64,000 bases of DNA from Calliopsis andreniformis. Lineage: Eukaryota; Arthropoda; Insecta; Hymenoptera; Andrenidae. Position numbers and translations under genes: made by a program. The notes under the pieces were generated by a model. That model made no database searches, was not told the origin of the DNA, and was given only the letters and a program-made list of their open reading frames with translations. Where the stretch lies: NCBI RefSeq assembly GCF_051401765.1, contig NW_027480506.1, positions 558,001-622,000 on the forward strand, given 5' to 3'. Of this stretch, positions 1-12,596 are shown one piece after another (position 1 is the stretch's first letter; the number at the start of each line of letters is the position of its first letter).

Positions 1-1908
1 AGATTAAGATTGAGGATTGAGGATCGAGGATTGAGGAATGAGGATTGAGGATTGAAGATTGAGGATTGCGTATTCAGGATAGAACATTGAGGATTGAGGA
101 TTGAGTATTGAGGATTGTGGATTGAGGATTGAAGATTGAATATTGATGATTGAAGATTGAGGATCGAGGATTGAGTGTTGTGGATTGAGGACGAGGACTG
201 AGGGTAGAGTATTGATGTTTGAGGTCTGAGGATTGAGGATTGAGGATTGAGAATTGAGGATTGGGGATTGAGGATTGAAGATTGAGGATTGGGTGTTGAG
301 GATTGAAGAATGAAGATTGAGGATTGAGGATTGTGCATTGAGCATTGAAGAATGAGGATTGAGGATTGAGGACTGAGGATTGAGGATTGAAGACTGAGTG
401 TTGAGGGTTGAGTGATGAGAATTGATGTTTGTGGATAGAGATTTGAAGATTGCAGGTTGAGTATTGAGTATTGAAAACTGTGAAATCATGGTATTCTATT
501 GAGGATTGAGGATGGACCACTGTTTGTTGAGGACTGAGGGCTGAAAATTGAGGATTCAGGATTGAGGATTCAGGATTGAGGTTTGAGGACTGAGGATTGA
601 GGATTGGGGATTGAGGATTGAGGATTGAGGATTGATGATTGAGGATTGAAGATTGAATATTGATGATTAAAGATTGAGGGTTGAGGAATCAGGGTTGAAC
701 ATTGAGTACTGAGTGTTGAGGGTTGAGTGATGAGAATTTATGTTTCTGGATAGAGATTTGAAGATTGCACATTGAGTATTGAGTATTGAAAACTGTAAAT
801 TGAGGATATTCTATTCAGGATTGAGGATTGACAACTGAATGTTGAGGACTGAGGGCTGAAGATTGAGGATTCAGTATTGAGGATTCAGAATTGAGGTTTG
901 AGGACTGAGGATTGAGAATTGAAGATTGAGTATTGAGGATTGAAGATTGAGGATTGAAGATCGAGGATTGAGGATTGAGGATGAGGGCTGAGGGTTGAGG
1001 ATTGAGGCTTGAGGACTAAGGACAGAGGATTGAGGATTGAGAATTGAGGATTGAGGATTGAGGATTGAAGATTGAGGATTGGGTATTGAGGATCGAAGAA
1101 TGAGGATTGAGGATTGAGGATTGAGGATTGAGGATTGAATATTGAGGATTGAGGATTGAGGATTGAAGATTGAGCATTGAGGATTGAGTATTGAGTATTG
1201 AAGGTTGACGATTGAGGATTGAGGATTGAGGATTGAGGATTGAGGATTGAGGATGGAGGATTGAAGATTGAGTATTGGGTATTGAAGATTGAGGATTGTG
1301 GATTGAGGATTGAGGATTGAGGATTGAAGATTGCGTACTGAGGGTTAAAGATTAGGATTGAGGATTGAGGATTGAGGATTGAGGATTGAGGGTCGTGGAT
1401 TGAGGACGAGGACTGGGGGTTGAGTATTGATGTTTGAAGTCTGAGGATTCAGGATTGAGGATTGAGTATTGAGGATTGTGGGTTGAGGATTGAAGATTGA
1501 GGATTCGGTATTGAGGATTGAAGAATGAGGATTGAGGAGTGCGGACTGAGGATTGAGGATAGCAGATTGAGTATTGAGGATTGAAGATTGAGGACTGAGA
1601 ATTGAGGATTGAGGATTGACGATTGAGAATGGAGGGTTGAGGATTGAGGATTGAAGATTGAGTATTGGGTGTTGAGGATTGAAAAATGAGGATTGAGGAT
1701 TGAGGATTGAGGATTGAGGATTGAAGATTGAGAATTGAGGATTGAAGATTGAGGATTGAGGATTGAGGATTGAGTATTGAGGATTGAGGATTGAGGATTG
1801 CGGATAGAAGATTGAGGATTGGGTATTGCGGATTGAACATTGAGGATTGAGGATTGAGGACTGAGGATTGAGGATTGAGGATTGAGAATTGAGGATTGAG
1901 GATTGAGG
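1..1908 (+). repeat. A-type domain 1
   Basis: Heptamer array holding one complete A-unit: landmark A1 near 492, A2 near 807, E near 1007 and D near 1333. It resembles the region from about 6,293 onward: the offset is 6,292 bp through the A1-A2-E part and 6,243 bp around D. The 49-bp change of offset between E and D equals seven heptamers. No gene is visible; the minus-strand frames here are repeat-derived. Confidence 0.85.
480..1350 (+). repeat. A-unit copy 1 (A1-A2-E-D, complete)
   Basis: The four A-unit landmarks occur in order. A1 (ATCATGGTATTCTATT) has its TATTCTATT core at 492. A2 (GTAAATTGAGGATATTC) has its core at 807, 315 bp later. E (GGCTTGAGGACTAAGG) lies at 1007, 200 bp later, and D (GCGTACTGAGGGTTAAAG) at 1333, 326 bp later. 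The landmarks are themselves chains of diverged 7-bp units, so the heptamer register is mostly kept through them. Confidence 0.85.
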
Positions 1909-3608
1909 ATTGAAGATTGAGGATTGGGTATTGAGGATTGAAGAATGAGGATTGAGGATTGAGGATTGAGGATTGAGGATTGAGGATTGAAGACTGAGTA
2001 TTGAGGATTGAAGATTGAGGATTGAGGAGTGAGCATTGAAGATTGAGGATTTGGGACTGAGGATTGAAGATTGAGGATTGAGGATTGAGGATTGAGGATT
2101 GAAGACTGACTATTGAGGGTTGAGGATTGAGGATTGAGGATTGAAGATTGAGTATTGAGGATTGAAAATTGAGGATTGAGGATTGAGGATTGAGGATTGA
2201 GGATTGAGGATTGAGGATTGAGGATTGGAGAATGAGGACTGGGGATTGAGAATTGAGGATTGAGGATTGAGGATTGAGTATTGGGGATTGAGTATTGAAG
2301 ATTCAGTATTCAGGATTGAAGATTGAGAGTTGAAGATTGAGGATTGAACACTGAGGACTGAGAGTTCAGGGTTGAGTGATGAGAATTGATGTTTGTGGAT
2401 AGAGATTTGAATATTGCAGATTGAGTAATGAGTATTGAAAACTGTGAATTGAGGATATTCTATTGCGGATTGAGGATTGACAACTGATTGTTGAGGACTG
2501 AGGGCTGAAGATTGAGGATGCAGAATTGAGGATTCAGAATTGAGGTTTGAGGACTGAGGATTGAGGTTTGAAGATTGAGTATTGAGGATTGAAGATTGAG
2601 GATTGAGGATTGAGGATTGAGGATTGAGGATTGAGGATTGAGGATTGAAGGTTCAGTATTGTGGATTGAAGATTGAGAATTGGGGATTGAGGATTGAACA
2701 TTGAGGTCTGAGCGCTCAGGGTCGAGTGATGAGAATTGATGTTTGTGGATAGAGATTTGAAGATTGCAGATTGAGTATTGAGTATTGAAAACTGTGAATT
2801 GAGGATATTCTATTGGGGATTGAAGATTGATAACTGATTGTTGAGTACTGAGGGCTGAAGATTGAGGATGCAGGATTGAGGATTCAGAATTGAGGTTTGA
2901 GGACTGAGGATTGAGGATTGGAGAATGAGGATTGAAGATTGAGGATTGAGGATTGAAGATTGCAGATTGAGTATTGAGGATTGAAGATTGCGGATTGAGG
3001 ATTGAGGATTGAGGATTGAGGATTGAAGATTGAATATTGAGGATTGGGTGTTGAGGATTGAAGAATGAGGATTGAGGATTGAGGATTGAGGATTGAGGGT
3101 TGTGGATTGAGGACGAGGACAGGGGGTGGAGTATTGATGTTTGATGTCTGAGGATTCAGGATTGAGGATTGTGGGTTGAGGATTGAAGATTGAGGATTCG
3201 GTATTGAGGATTGAAGAATGAGGATTGAGGAGTGAGGACTGAGGATTGAGGATTGCAGATTGAGTATTGAGGATTGAAGATTGAGGACTGAGGATTGAGG
3301 ATTGAGGATTGACGATTGAGAATTGAGGATTGAGGATTGAGGATTGAAGATTGAGTATTGGGTGTTGAGGATTGAAAAATGAGGATTGAGGATTGAGGAT
3401 TGAGGACTGAGGATTGAAGATTGAGTAATGAGGATTGAAGATTGAGGATTGAGGATTGAGGATTGAGGATTGAGGATTGAGGATTGAGGATTGAGGATTG
3501 CGGATAGAAGATTGAGGATTGGGTATTGCGGATTGAACATTGAGGATTGAGGATTGAGGATTGAGGATTGAGGATTGAGGATTGAGAATTGAGGATTGAG
3601 GATTGAGG
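1909..3608 (+). repeat. 1,700-bp tandem duplication, copy 1
   Basis: Sequence from here recurs 1,700 bp downstream almost without change. Matching pairs include GGATTTGGGACTGAGG at 2048 and 3748, the TATTCTATT cores at 2456 and 4156 and at 2806 and 4506, and the GGACAGGGGGTGG stretch near 3117 and 4817. Weaker similarity at the same offset extends upstream to about 1,800 with single-base differences. The period is 242 heptamers plus 6 bp, which reflects embedded 6-bp units. Confidence 0.88.
2360..2820 (+). repeat. Paired A3 landmarks, 350 bp apart
   Basis: Two copies of a diverged landmark ending GTGAATTGAGGATATTC have TATTCTATT cores at 2456 and 2806, 350 bp (50 heptamers) apart. Each is preceded by GAGTGATGAGAATTGATG and a GTGGATAGAGATTTG segment. 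This is the same kind of arrangement as the A1-A2 pair, with 35 bp more between the cores. The pair is duplicated at 4156 and 4506. A further A3 pair lies at 8804 and 9398, with much wider spacing. Confidence 0.8.
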
Positions 3609-5500
3609 ATTGAATATTGAGGATTGGGTATTGAGGATTGAAGAATGAGGATTGAGGATTGAGGATTGAGGATTGAGGATTGAGGATTGAAGACTGAGTA
3701 TTGAGGATTGAAGATTGAGGATTGAGGAGTGAGCATTGAAGATTGAGGATTTGGGACTGAGGATTGAAGATTGAGGATTGAGGATTGAGGATTGAGGATT
3801 GAAGACTGACTATTGAGGGTTGAGGATTGAGGATTGAGGATTGAAGATTGAGTATTGAGGATTGAAAATTGAGGATTGAGGATTGAGGATTGAGGATTGA
3901 GGATTGAGGATTGAGGATTGAGGATTGGAGAATGAGGACTGGGGATTGAGAATTGAGGATTGAGGATTGAGGATTGAGTATTGGGGATTGAGTATTGAAG
4001 ATTCAGTATTCAGGATTGAAGATTGAGAGTTGAAGATTGAGGATTGAACACTGAGGACTGAGAGTTCAGGGTTGAGTGATGAGAATTGATGTTTGTGGAT
4101 AGAGATTTGAATATTGCAGATTGAGTAATGAGTATTGAAAACTGTGAATTGAGGATATTCTATTGCGGATTGAGGATTGACAACTGATTGTTGAGGACTG
4201 AGGGCTGAAGATTGAGGATGCAGAATTGAGGATTCAGAATTGAGGTTTGAGGACTGAGGATTGAGGTTTGAAGATTGAGTATTGAGGATTGAAGATTGAG
4301 GATTGAGGATTGAGGATTGAGGATTGAGGATTGAGGATTGAGGATTGAAGGTTCAGTATTGTGGATTGAAGATTGAGAATTGGGGATTGAGGATTGAACA
4401 TTGAGGTCTGAGCGCTCAGGGTCGAGTGATGAGAATTGATGTTTGTGGATAGAGATTTGAAGATTGCAGATTGAGTATTGAGTATTGAAAACTGTGAATT
4501 GAGGATATTCTATTGGGGATTGAAGATTGATAACTGATTGTTGAGTACTGAGGGCTGAAGATTGAGGATGCAGGATTGAGGATTCAGAATTGAGGTTTGA
4601 GGACTGAGGATTGAGGATTGGAGAATGAGGATTGAAGATTGAGGATTGAGGATTGAAGATTGCAGATTGAGTATTGAGGATTGAAGATTGCGGATTGAGG
4701 ATTGAGGATTGAGGATTGAGGATTGAAGATTGAATATTGAGGATTGGGTGTTGAGGATTGAAGAATGAGGATTGAGGATTGAGGATTGAGGATTGAGGGT
4801 TGTGGATTGAGGACGAGGACAGGGGGTGGAGTATTGATGTTTGATGTCTGAGGATTCAGGATTGAGGATTGTGGGTTGAGGATTGAAGATTGAGGATTCG
4901 GTATTGAGGATTGAAGAATGAGGATTGAGGAGTGAGGACTGAGGATTGAGGATTGCAGATTGAGTATTGAGGATTGAAGATTGAGGACTGAGGATTGAGG
5001 ATTGAGGATTGACGATTGAGAATTGAGGATTGAGGATTGAGGATTGAAGATTGAGTATTGGGTGTTGAGGATTGAAAAATGAGGATTGAGGATTGAGGAT
5101 TGAGGACTGAGGATTGAAGATTGAGTAATGAGGATTGAAGATTGAGGATTGAGGATTGAGGATTGAGGATTGAGGATTGAGGATTGAGGATTGAGGATTG
5201 CGGATAGAAGATTGAGGATTGGGTATTGCGGATTGAACATTGAGGATTGAGGATTGAGGATTGAGGATTGAGGATTGAGGATTGAGAATTGAGGATTGAG
5301 GATTGAGGATTGAATATTGAGGATTGGGTATTGAGGATTGAAGAATGAGGATTGAGGATTGAGGATTGAGGATTGAGGATTGAGGATTGAAGACTGAGTA
5401 TTGAGGATTGAAGATTGAGGATTGAGGAGTGAGTATTGAAGATTGAGGATTTGGGACTGAGGATTAAAGATTGAGGATTGAGGATTGAGGATTGAGGATT
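3609..5500 (+). repeat. 1,700-bp tandem duplication, copy 2 plus partial third
   Basis: This is the downstream partner of the preceding block. At about 5,434 a C-to-T difference (GAGCATT against GAGTATT) appears, and similarity at this offset is lost near 5,501, where GAAGACTGACTATTG is replaced by GAGAATT units. Near identity over about 1.9 kb points to a recent tandem duplication, or to an assembly duplication that raw reads would have to exclude. Confidence 0.85.
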
Positions 5501-6812
5501 GAGAATTGAGGATTGAGGATTGAAGATTGAGGATTGGGTATTGAGGATTGAAGAATGAGGACTGAGGATTGAGGATTGAGGATTGAGGATTGAAGATTGA
5601 GTATTGTGGATTGAAGATTGACGATTGAGTATTGTGGTTTGAGGATTGAGGATTGAGGATTGAAGATTGAGTATTGAGGATTGAAGATTGAGGATTGAGG
5701 ATTGAGGATTGAGGATTGAGGATTGAATATTGAGGATTGAGGATTGAGGATTGAGGATTGAGGATTGAAGATTGAGGATTGGGTATTGAGGATTGACGAC
5801 TGAGGATTGAGGATTGAGGATTGAGGATTGAGGATTGAAGATTGAGTATTGAGTATTGAAGATTGAGGATTGAGGATTGAGGATTGAGGATTGAGGATTG
5901 AAGATTGCGTACTGAGGATTGAAGATTAAGATTGAGGATTGAGGATTGAGGATTGAGGATTGAGGATTGAGGATTGAAGATTGAGGATTGCGTATTGAGG
6001 ATTGAAGATTGAGGATTGAGGATTGAGGATTGAGGATTGAGGATTGAAGATTGAGGATTGGGTATTGAGGATTGAAGAATGAGGATTGAGTATTGAGTAT
6101 TGAGGATTGAGTATTGACGATTGAGTATTGAGGATTGAAGATTGACGATTGAGGATTGAGGATTGAGGATTGAGGATTGAGGATTGAGGATTGAGGATTG
6201 AGGATTGAAGATTGAGTATTGAGTATTGAAGATTGAGGATTGAGGATTGAGGATTGAGGATTGAGGATTGAAGATTGCGTACTGAGGATTGAAGATTATG
6301 AATGAGGATTGAGGATTGAGGACTGAGGATTGAGGATTGAGGATTGAAGATTGAGGATTGCGTATTGAGGATAGAACATTGAGGATTGAGGGTTGAGTAT
6401 TGAGGATTGAGGATTGAGGATTGAAGATTGAATATTGATGATTGAGGATTGAGGATCGAGGATTGAGTGTTGTGGATTGAGGACGAGGACTGAGGGTAGA
6501 GTATTGATGTTTGAGGTCTGAGGATTGAGGATTGAGGATTGAGAATTGAGGATTGAGGATTGAGGATTGAAGATTGAGGATTGGGTGTTGAGGATTGAAG
6601 AATGAAGATTGAGGATTGAGGATTGTGCATTGAGGATTGAAGAATGAGGATTGAGGATTGAGGACTGAGGATTGAGGATTGAAGACTGAGTGTTGAGGGT
6701 TGAGTGATGAGAATTGATGTTTGTGGATAGAGATTTGAAGATTGCAGGTTGAGTATTGAGTATTGAAAACTGTGAAATCATGGTATTCTATTGAGGATTG
6801 AGGATGGACCAC
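4584..6812 (-). other. Longest minus-strand open frame (742 codons), repeat-derived, not called as a gene
   Basis: This is the longest stop-free frame in the window. It would start at GTG (plus-strand CAC at 6810-6812) inside landmark A1 and end at TGA (plus-strand TCA at 4584-4586) in a GATTCAG variant unit. The product would be a monotonous SILNPQS heptapeptide repeat, with no signal peptide, domain, membrane segment or catalytic motif. The minus-strand unit TCAATCC has no stop in any frame, and because 7 leaves remainder 1 on division by 3 every frame yields the same peptide. Overlapping frames with near-identical products occur throughout the array. Frame ends coincide with the few units that contain TCA, TTA or CTA on the plus strand. 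I read it as a by-product of the satellite; translation cannot be excluded from sequence alone. Confidence 0.85.
5501..6292 (+). repeat. Near-homogeneous heptamer stretch
   Basis: This is mostly GAGGATT with interspersed GAAGATT, GAGTATT and GACGATT units. It contains none of the TATTCTATT landmarks. A weaker relative of landmark D (GCGTACTGAGGATTGAAG) occurs near 5,907 and again near 6,278. I see no gene or other signal. Confidence 0.8.
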
Positions 6813-9460
6813 TGATTGTTGAGGACTGAGGGCTGAAGATTGAGGATTCAGGATTGAGGATTCAGGATTGAGGTTTGAGGACTGAGGATTGAGGATTGGG
6901 GATTGAGGATTGAGGATTGAGGATTGATGATTGAGGATTGAAGATTGAATATTGATGATTAAAGATTGAGGGTTGAGGAATCAGGGTTGAACATTGAGTA
7001 CTGAGTGTTGAGGGTTGAGTGATGAGAATTTATGTTTCTGGATAGAGATTTGAAGATTGCACATTGAGTATTGAGTATTGAAAACTGTAAATTGAGGATA
7101 TTCTATTGAGGATTGAGGATTGACAACTGAATGTTGAGGACTGAGGGCTGAAGATTGAGGATTCAGTATTGAGGATTCAGAAATGAGGTTTGAGGACTGA
7201 GGATTGAGGATTGAAGATTGAGTATTGAGGATTGATGATTGAGGATTGAGGATTGAGGATTGAGGTTTCAGGATGAGGGCTGAGGGTTGAGGATTGAGGC
7301 TTGAGGACTAAGGACAGAGGATTGAGGATTGAGAATTGAGGATTGAGGATTGAGGATTGAAGATTGAGGATTGAGGATTGAGGATTGAGAATTGAGGATT
7401 GAGGATTGAGGATTGAAGATTGAGGTTTGGGTATTGAGGATTGAAGATTGACGATTGAGGATTGAGGATTGAGGATTGAGGATTGAGGATTGATGATGGA
7501 GGATTGAAGATTGAGTATTGGGTATTGAAGATTGAGGATTGTGGATTGAGGATTGAGGATTGAGGATTGAAGATTGCGTACTTAGGGTTAAAGATTAAGA
7601 TTGAGGATTGAGGATTGAGGATTGAGGATTGAGGGTTGTGGATTGAGGACGAGGACTGGGGGTTGAGTATTGATGTTTGAAGTCTGAGGATTCAGGATTG
7701 AGGATTGAGAATTGAGGATTGTGGGTTGAGGATTGAGGATTGAGGATTCGGTATTGAGGATTGAAGAATGAGGATTGAGGAGTGAGGACTGAGGATTGAG
7801 GATAGCAGATTGAGTATTGAGGATTGAAGATTGAGGACTGAGGATTGAGGATTGAGGATTGACGATTGAGAATTGAGGGTTGAGGATTGAGGATTGAAGA
7901 TTGAGTATTGGGTGTTGAGGATTGAAAAATGAGGATTGAGGATTGAGGATTGAGGATTGAGGATTGAAGATTGAGAATTGAGGATTGAAGATTGAGGATT
8001 GAGGATTGAGGATTGAGGATTGAAGATTGAGGATTGAGGATTGCGGATACAAGATTGAGGATTGGGTATTGCGGATTGAACATAGAGGATTGAGGATTGA
8101 GGATTGAGGATTGAGGATTGAGGATTGAGAATTGAGGATTGAGGATTGAGGATTGAAGATTGAGGATTGGGTATTGAGGATTGAAGAATGAGGATTGAGG
8201 ATTGAGGATTGAGGATTGAGGATTGAGGATTGAAGATTGAGGATTTGGGACTGAGGATTGAAGATTGAGGATTGAGGATTGAGGATTGAGGATTGAGGAT
8301 TGAGGATTGAGGATTGAAGATTGAGGATTGGGTATTGAGGATTGAAGAATGAGGACTGAGGATTGAGGATTGAGGATTGAGGATTGAAGATTGAGTATTG
8401 TGGATTGAAGATTGACGATTGAGGATTGAGGTTTGAGGATTGAGGATTGAGGATTGAAAATTGAGGATTGAAGATTGAGTATTGAGGATTGAAGATTGAG
8501 GATTGAAAATTGAGGATTGAGGATTGAGGATTGAGGATTGAGGATTGAGGATTGAGGATTGAGGATTGAGGATTGGAGAATGAGGACTGGGGATTGAGAA
8601 TTGAGGATTGAGGATTGAGGATTGAGTATTGGGGATTGAGTATTGAAGATTCAGTATTGAGGATTGAAGATTGAGAATTGAAGATTGAGGATTGAACATT
8701 GAGGACTGAGAGTTCAGGGTTGAGTGATGAGAATTGATGTTTGTGGATAGAGATTTGAAGATTGCAGATTGAGTATTGAGTATTGAAAACTGTGAATTGA
8801 GGATATTCTATTGCGGATTGAGGATTGACAACTGATTGTTGTGGTCTGAGGGCTGAAGGTTGAGGATGCAGGATTGAGGATTCAGAATTGAGGTTTGAGG
8901 ACTGAGGATTGAGGTTTGAAGATTGAGTCTTGAGGGTTGAAGATTGAGAATTGAGGATTGAGGATTGCGGATTGAGGATTGAGAATGAGTGCTGAGGTTT
9001 GAGGATTGAGGTTTGGGGACTGAGAACAGAGGATTGAGGTTTGAGAATTGAAGATTGAGGGTTGAGGACTGAAAATTGAGGATAGGGTATTGAGGATTGA
9101 AGAATGAGGATTGAGGATTGAGGATTGAGGATCGAGGATTGAGGATTGAAGATTGAGTATTCAGGATTGGAGATTGACGATTGAGGATTGAGGACCGAGG
9201 ATTGAGGATTGAGGATTGAAGAATGAGTATTGAGGATTGAAGACTGAGGATTGAGGTTTGAGGATTGAGGATTGAGGTTTGAAGATTGAGGATTGGGGAC
9301 TGAGTGTTGAGGGTTGAGTGATGAGAATTGATATTTGTGGAAAGAGATTTGAAGATTGCAGGCTGAGTATTGAGTATTGAAACCTGTGAACTGAGGATAT
9401 TCTATTGAGGATTGAGGATTCACAACTGATTGTTGAGGTCTGAGGTCTGAAGGTTGAGCG
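6293..9460 (+). repeat. A-type domain 2, copy of about 1-2.9 kb
   Basis: Repeats the layout of the start of the window. A1 lies at 6784, A2 at 7099, E at 7299 and D at 7576, followed by A3 landmarks at 8804 and 9398. A1 to A2 is again 315 bp and A2 to E again 200 bp. E to D is 277 bp instead of 326, a 49-bp (seven-unit) loss. The D copy carries a T in place of G (GCGTACTTAGGGTTAAAG). Confidence 0.85.
6775..7595 (+). repeat. A-unit copy 2 (complete, 49 bp shorter between E and D)
   Basis: The order and spacing of A1, A2 and E match copy 1. The E-to-D interval is seven heptamers shorter than the usual 326 bp, so the length change kept the 7-bp register. Confidence 0.85.
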
Positions 9461-11600
9461 TTCAGGATTGTGGACTCAGGATTGAGGTTTGAGGACTGAG
9501 GATTGAGGATTCAGGATTGAGGATTGAGGATTGAGAATTGAGGATTGAGAATTGAGGATTGAAGATTGAGGATTGGGTGTTGAGGATTGAAGAATGAGGA
9601 TTGAGGATTGAGGATTGAGGATTGAGGATTGAGGATTGAGAATTGAGGATTGAAGATTGAGGATTGAAGATTGAGGATTGGGTGTTGAGGATTGAAGAAT
9701 GAGGATTGAGGATTGAGGATTGAGGATTGAGGGTTGTGGATTGAGGACGAGGACTGGGGGTTGAGTATTGATGTTTGATGTCTGAGGATTCAGGATTGAG
9801 GATTGAGAATTGAGGATTGTGTGTTGAGGATTGAAGATTGAGGATTCGGTATTGAGGATTGAAGAATGAGGATTGAGGAGTGAGGACTGAGAATTGAGGA
9901 TTGCAGATTGAGTATTGAGGATTGAAGATTGAGGACTGAGGATTGAGGATTGAGGATTGACGATTGAGAATTGAGGATTGAGGATTGAGGATTGAAGATT
10001 GAGTATTGGGTGTTGAGGATTGAAAAATGAGGATTGAGGATTGAGGATTGAGGATTGAGGATTGAAGATTGAGAATTGAGGATTGAAGATTGAGGATTGA
10101 GGATTGAGGATTGAGGATTGAGGATTGAGGATTGAGGATTGCGGATACAAGATTGAGGATTGGGTATTGCGGATTGAACATTGAGGATTGAGGATTGAGG
10201 ATTGAGGATTGAGGATTGAGAATTGAGGATTGAGGATTGAGGATTGAATATTGAGGATTGGGTATTGAGGATTGAAGAATGAGGATTGAGGATTGAGGAT
10301 TGAGGATTGAGGATTGAGGATTGAAGACTGAGTATTGAAGATTTGAAGATTGAGGATTGAGGAGTGAGTATTGAAGATTGAGGATTTGGGACTGAGGATT
10401 GAAGATTGAGGATTGAGGATTGAGGATTGAGGATTGAGGATTGAGGATTGAGGATTGAAGATTGAGGATTGGGTATTGAGGATTGAAGAATGAGGACTGA
10501 GGATTGAGGATTGAGGATTGAGTATTGAAGATTGAGTATTGTGGATTGAAGATTGACGATTGAGTATTGTGGTTTGAGGATTGAGGATTGAGGATTGAGG
10601 ATTGAGGATTGAAGATTGAGTATTGAGGATTGAAGATTGAGGATTGAGGATTGAGGATTGAGGATTGAGGATTGAATATTGAGGATTGAGGATTGAGGAT
10701 TGAGGATTGAGGATTGAAGATTGAGGATTGGGTATTGAGGATTGAAGATTGAGGATTGAGTATTGAGTATTGAGGATTGAGGATTGAAGATTGGGTATTG
10801 AGGATTGAAGATTGACGATTGAGGATTGAGGATTGAGTATTGAGGATTGAGTATTGACGATTGTGTATTGAGGATTGAAGATTGACGATTGAGGATTGAG
10901 GATTGAGGATTGAGGATTGAGGATTGAAGATTGAGTATTGAGTATGGAAGATTGAGGATTGAGGATTGAGTATTGAGGATTGAGGATTGAAGATAGCTTA
11001 CTGAGGATTGAAGATTAAGATTGAGGATCGAGGATTGAGGATTGAGGATTGAGGATTGAGGATTGAAGATTGAGGATTGCGTATTGAGGATTGAAGATTG
11101 AGGATTGAGGATTGAGGATTGGGGATTGAGGATTGAAGATTGAGTACTGAGGATTGAAGATTAAGATTGAGGATTGAGGATTGAGGATTGAGGATTGAGG
11201 ATTGAGGATTGAAGATTGTGTATTGAGGATTGAAGATTGAGGATTGAGGATTGAGGATTGAGGATTGAGTATTGAGGATTGAGGATTGAAGGTTGAGGAT
11301 TGGGTATTGAGGATTGAAGAATGTGGATTGAGGATTGAGGATTGAGGATTGAGGATTGAGGATTGAGGATTGGAGACTGAGTATTGAGGATTGAAGATTG
11401 AGGATTGAGGAGTGAGTATTGAAGATTGAGGATTTGGGACTGAGGATTGAAGATTGAGGATTGAGGATTGAGGATTGAGGATTGAGGATTGAGGATTGAG
11501 GATTGAAGGTTGAGGATTGGGTATTGAGTATTGAAGAATGAGGATTGAGGATTGAGGATTGAGGATTGAGGATTGAGGATTGAGGATTGAAGATTGCGTA
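9461..11600 (+). repeat. Heptamer array without landmarks
   Basis: About 2.1 kb of GAGGATT and common variants with no A1, A2, A3, E, D, G, F or H landmark. The recurring module here is GAAGATT, GAGGATT, GGGTATT, GAGGATT, GAAGAAT, repeated irregularly. The GGATTTGGGACTGAGG variant occurs near 10,381 and 11,429, as in other A-type domains. No gene or RNA is visible. Confidence 0.8.
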
Positions 11601-11980
11601 CTGAGGATTGAAGATTATGAATGAGGATTGATGATTGAGCACTGAGGATTGAGGATTGAGGATTGAAGATTGAGGATTGCGTATTGAGGATAGAACATTG
11701 AGGATTGAGGATTGAGTATTGAGGATTGAGGATTGAGGATTGAGGATTGAAGATTGAATATTGATGATTGAAGATTGAGGATCGAGGATTGAGTGTTGTG
11801 GATTGAGGACGAGGACTGAGGGTAGAGTATTGATGTTTGAGGTCTGAGGATTGAGGATTGAGGATTGAGAATTGAGGATTGGGGATTGAGGATTGAAGAT
11901 TGACGATTGGGTGTTGAGGATTGAAGAATGAAGATTGAGGATTGAGGATTGTGCATTGAGGATTGAAGAATGAGGATTGA

Positions 11981-12596
11981 GGACTGAGGACTGAGGATTG
12001 AGGATTGAAGACTGAGTGTTGAGGGTTGAGTGATGAGAATTGATGTTTGTGGATAGAGATTTGAAGATTGCAGGTTGAGTATTGAGTATTGAAAACTGTG
12101 AAATCATGGTATTCTATTGAGGATTGAGAATGGACCACTGATTGTTGAGGACTGAGGGCTGAAGATTGAGGATTCAGGATTGAGGATTCAGGATTGAGGT
12201 TTGAGGACTGAGGATTGAGGATTGGGGATTGAGGATTGAGGATTGAGGATTGATGATTGAGGATTGAAGATTGAATATTGATGATTAAAGATTGAGGGTT
12301 GAGGAATCAGGGTTGAACATTGAGTACTGAATGTTGAGGGTTGAGTGATGAGAATTTATGTTTCTGGATAGAGATTTGAAGATTGCACATTGAGTATTGA
12401 GTATTGAAAACTGTAAATTGAGGATATTCTATTCAGGATTGAGGATTGACAACTGAATGTTGAGGACTGAGGGCTGAAGATTGAGGATTCAGTATTGAGG
12501 ATTCAGAATTGAGGTTTGAGGACTGAGGATTGAGGATTGAGGATTGAGTATTGAGGATTGAAGATTGAGGATTGAGGATCGAGGATTGAGGATTGA
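11981..12596 (+). repeat. 616-bp tandem duplication, copy 1
   Basis: Starts at GGACTGAGGACTGAGG and spans one A1-A2 pair. The same sequence resumes 616 bp (exactly 88 heptamers) later. Differences seen include A at 12,331 against G at 12,947, and GATAGAGATTTG near 12,052 against GATAGATATTTG near 12,668. The border lies in a run of identical heptamers. Confidence 0.87.

Noticed and set aside
480..520. Landmark A1 (ATCATGGTATTCTATT) as the edge of an inserted mobile element
   Set aside because: It splits into 7-bp units in register with its flanks, has no terminal inverted repeats or target duplication, and recurs at a fixed 315 bp from A2.
4584..6812. A 742-codon minus-strand protein, and dozens of smaller ones, as real genes
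   Set aside because: The heptamer has no minus-strand stop in any frame, and all frames give the same SILNPQS peptide. Frames overlap each other with the same product, starts and stops fall at chance variant units, and no domain or targeting signal is present.
7576..7595. Telomere-like TTAGGGTTA within one copy of landmark D
   Set aside because: It occurs once, through a G-to-T change in a D copy that elsewhere reads CTGAGGGTTA. There is no tandem TTAGGG or TTTAGGG tract.
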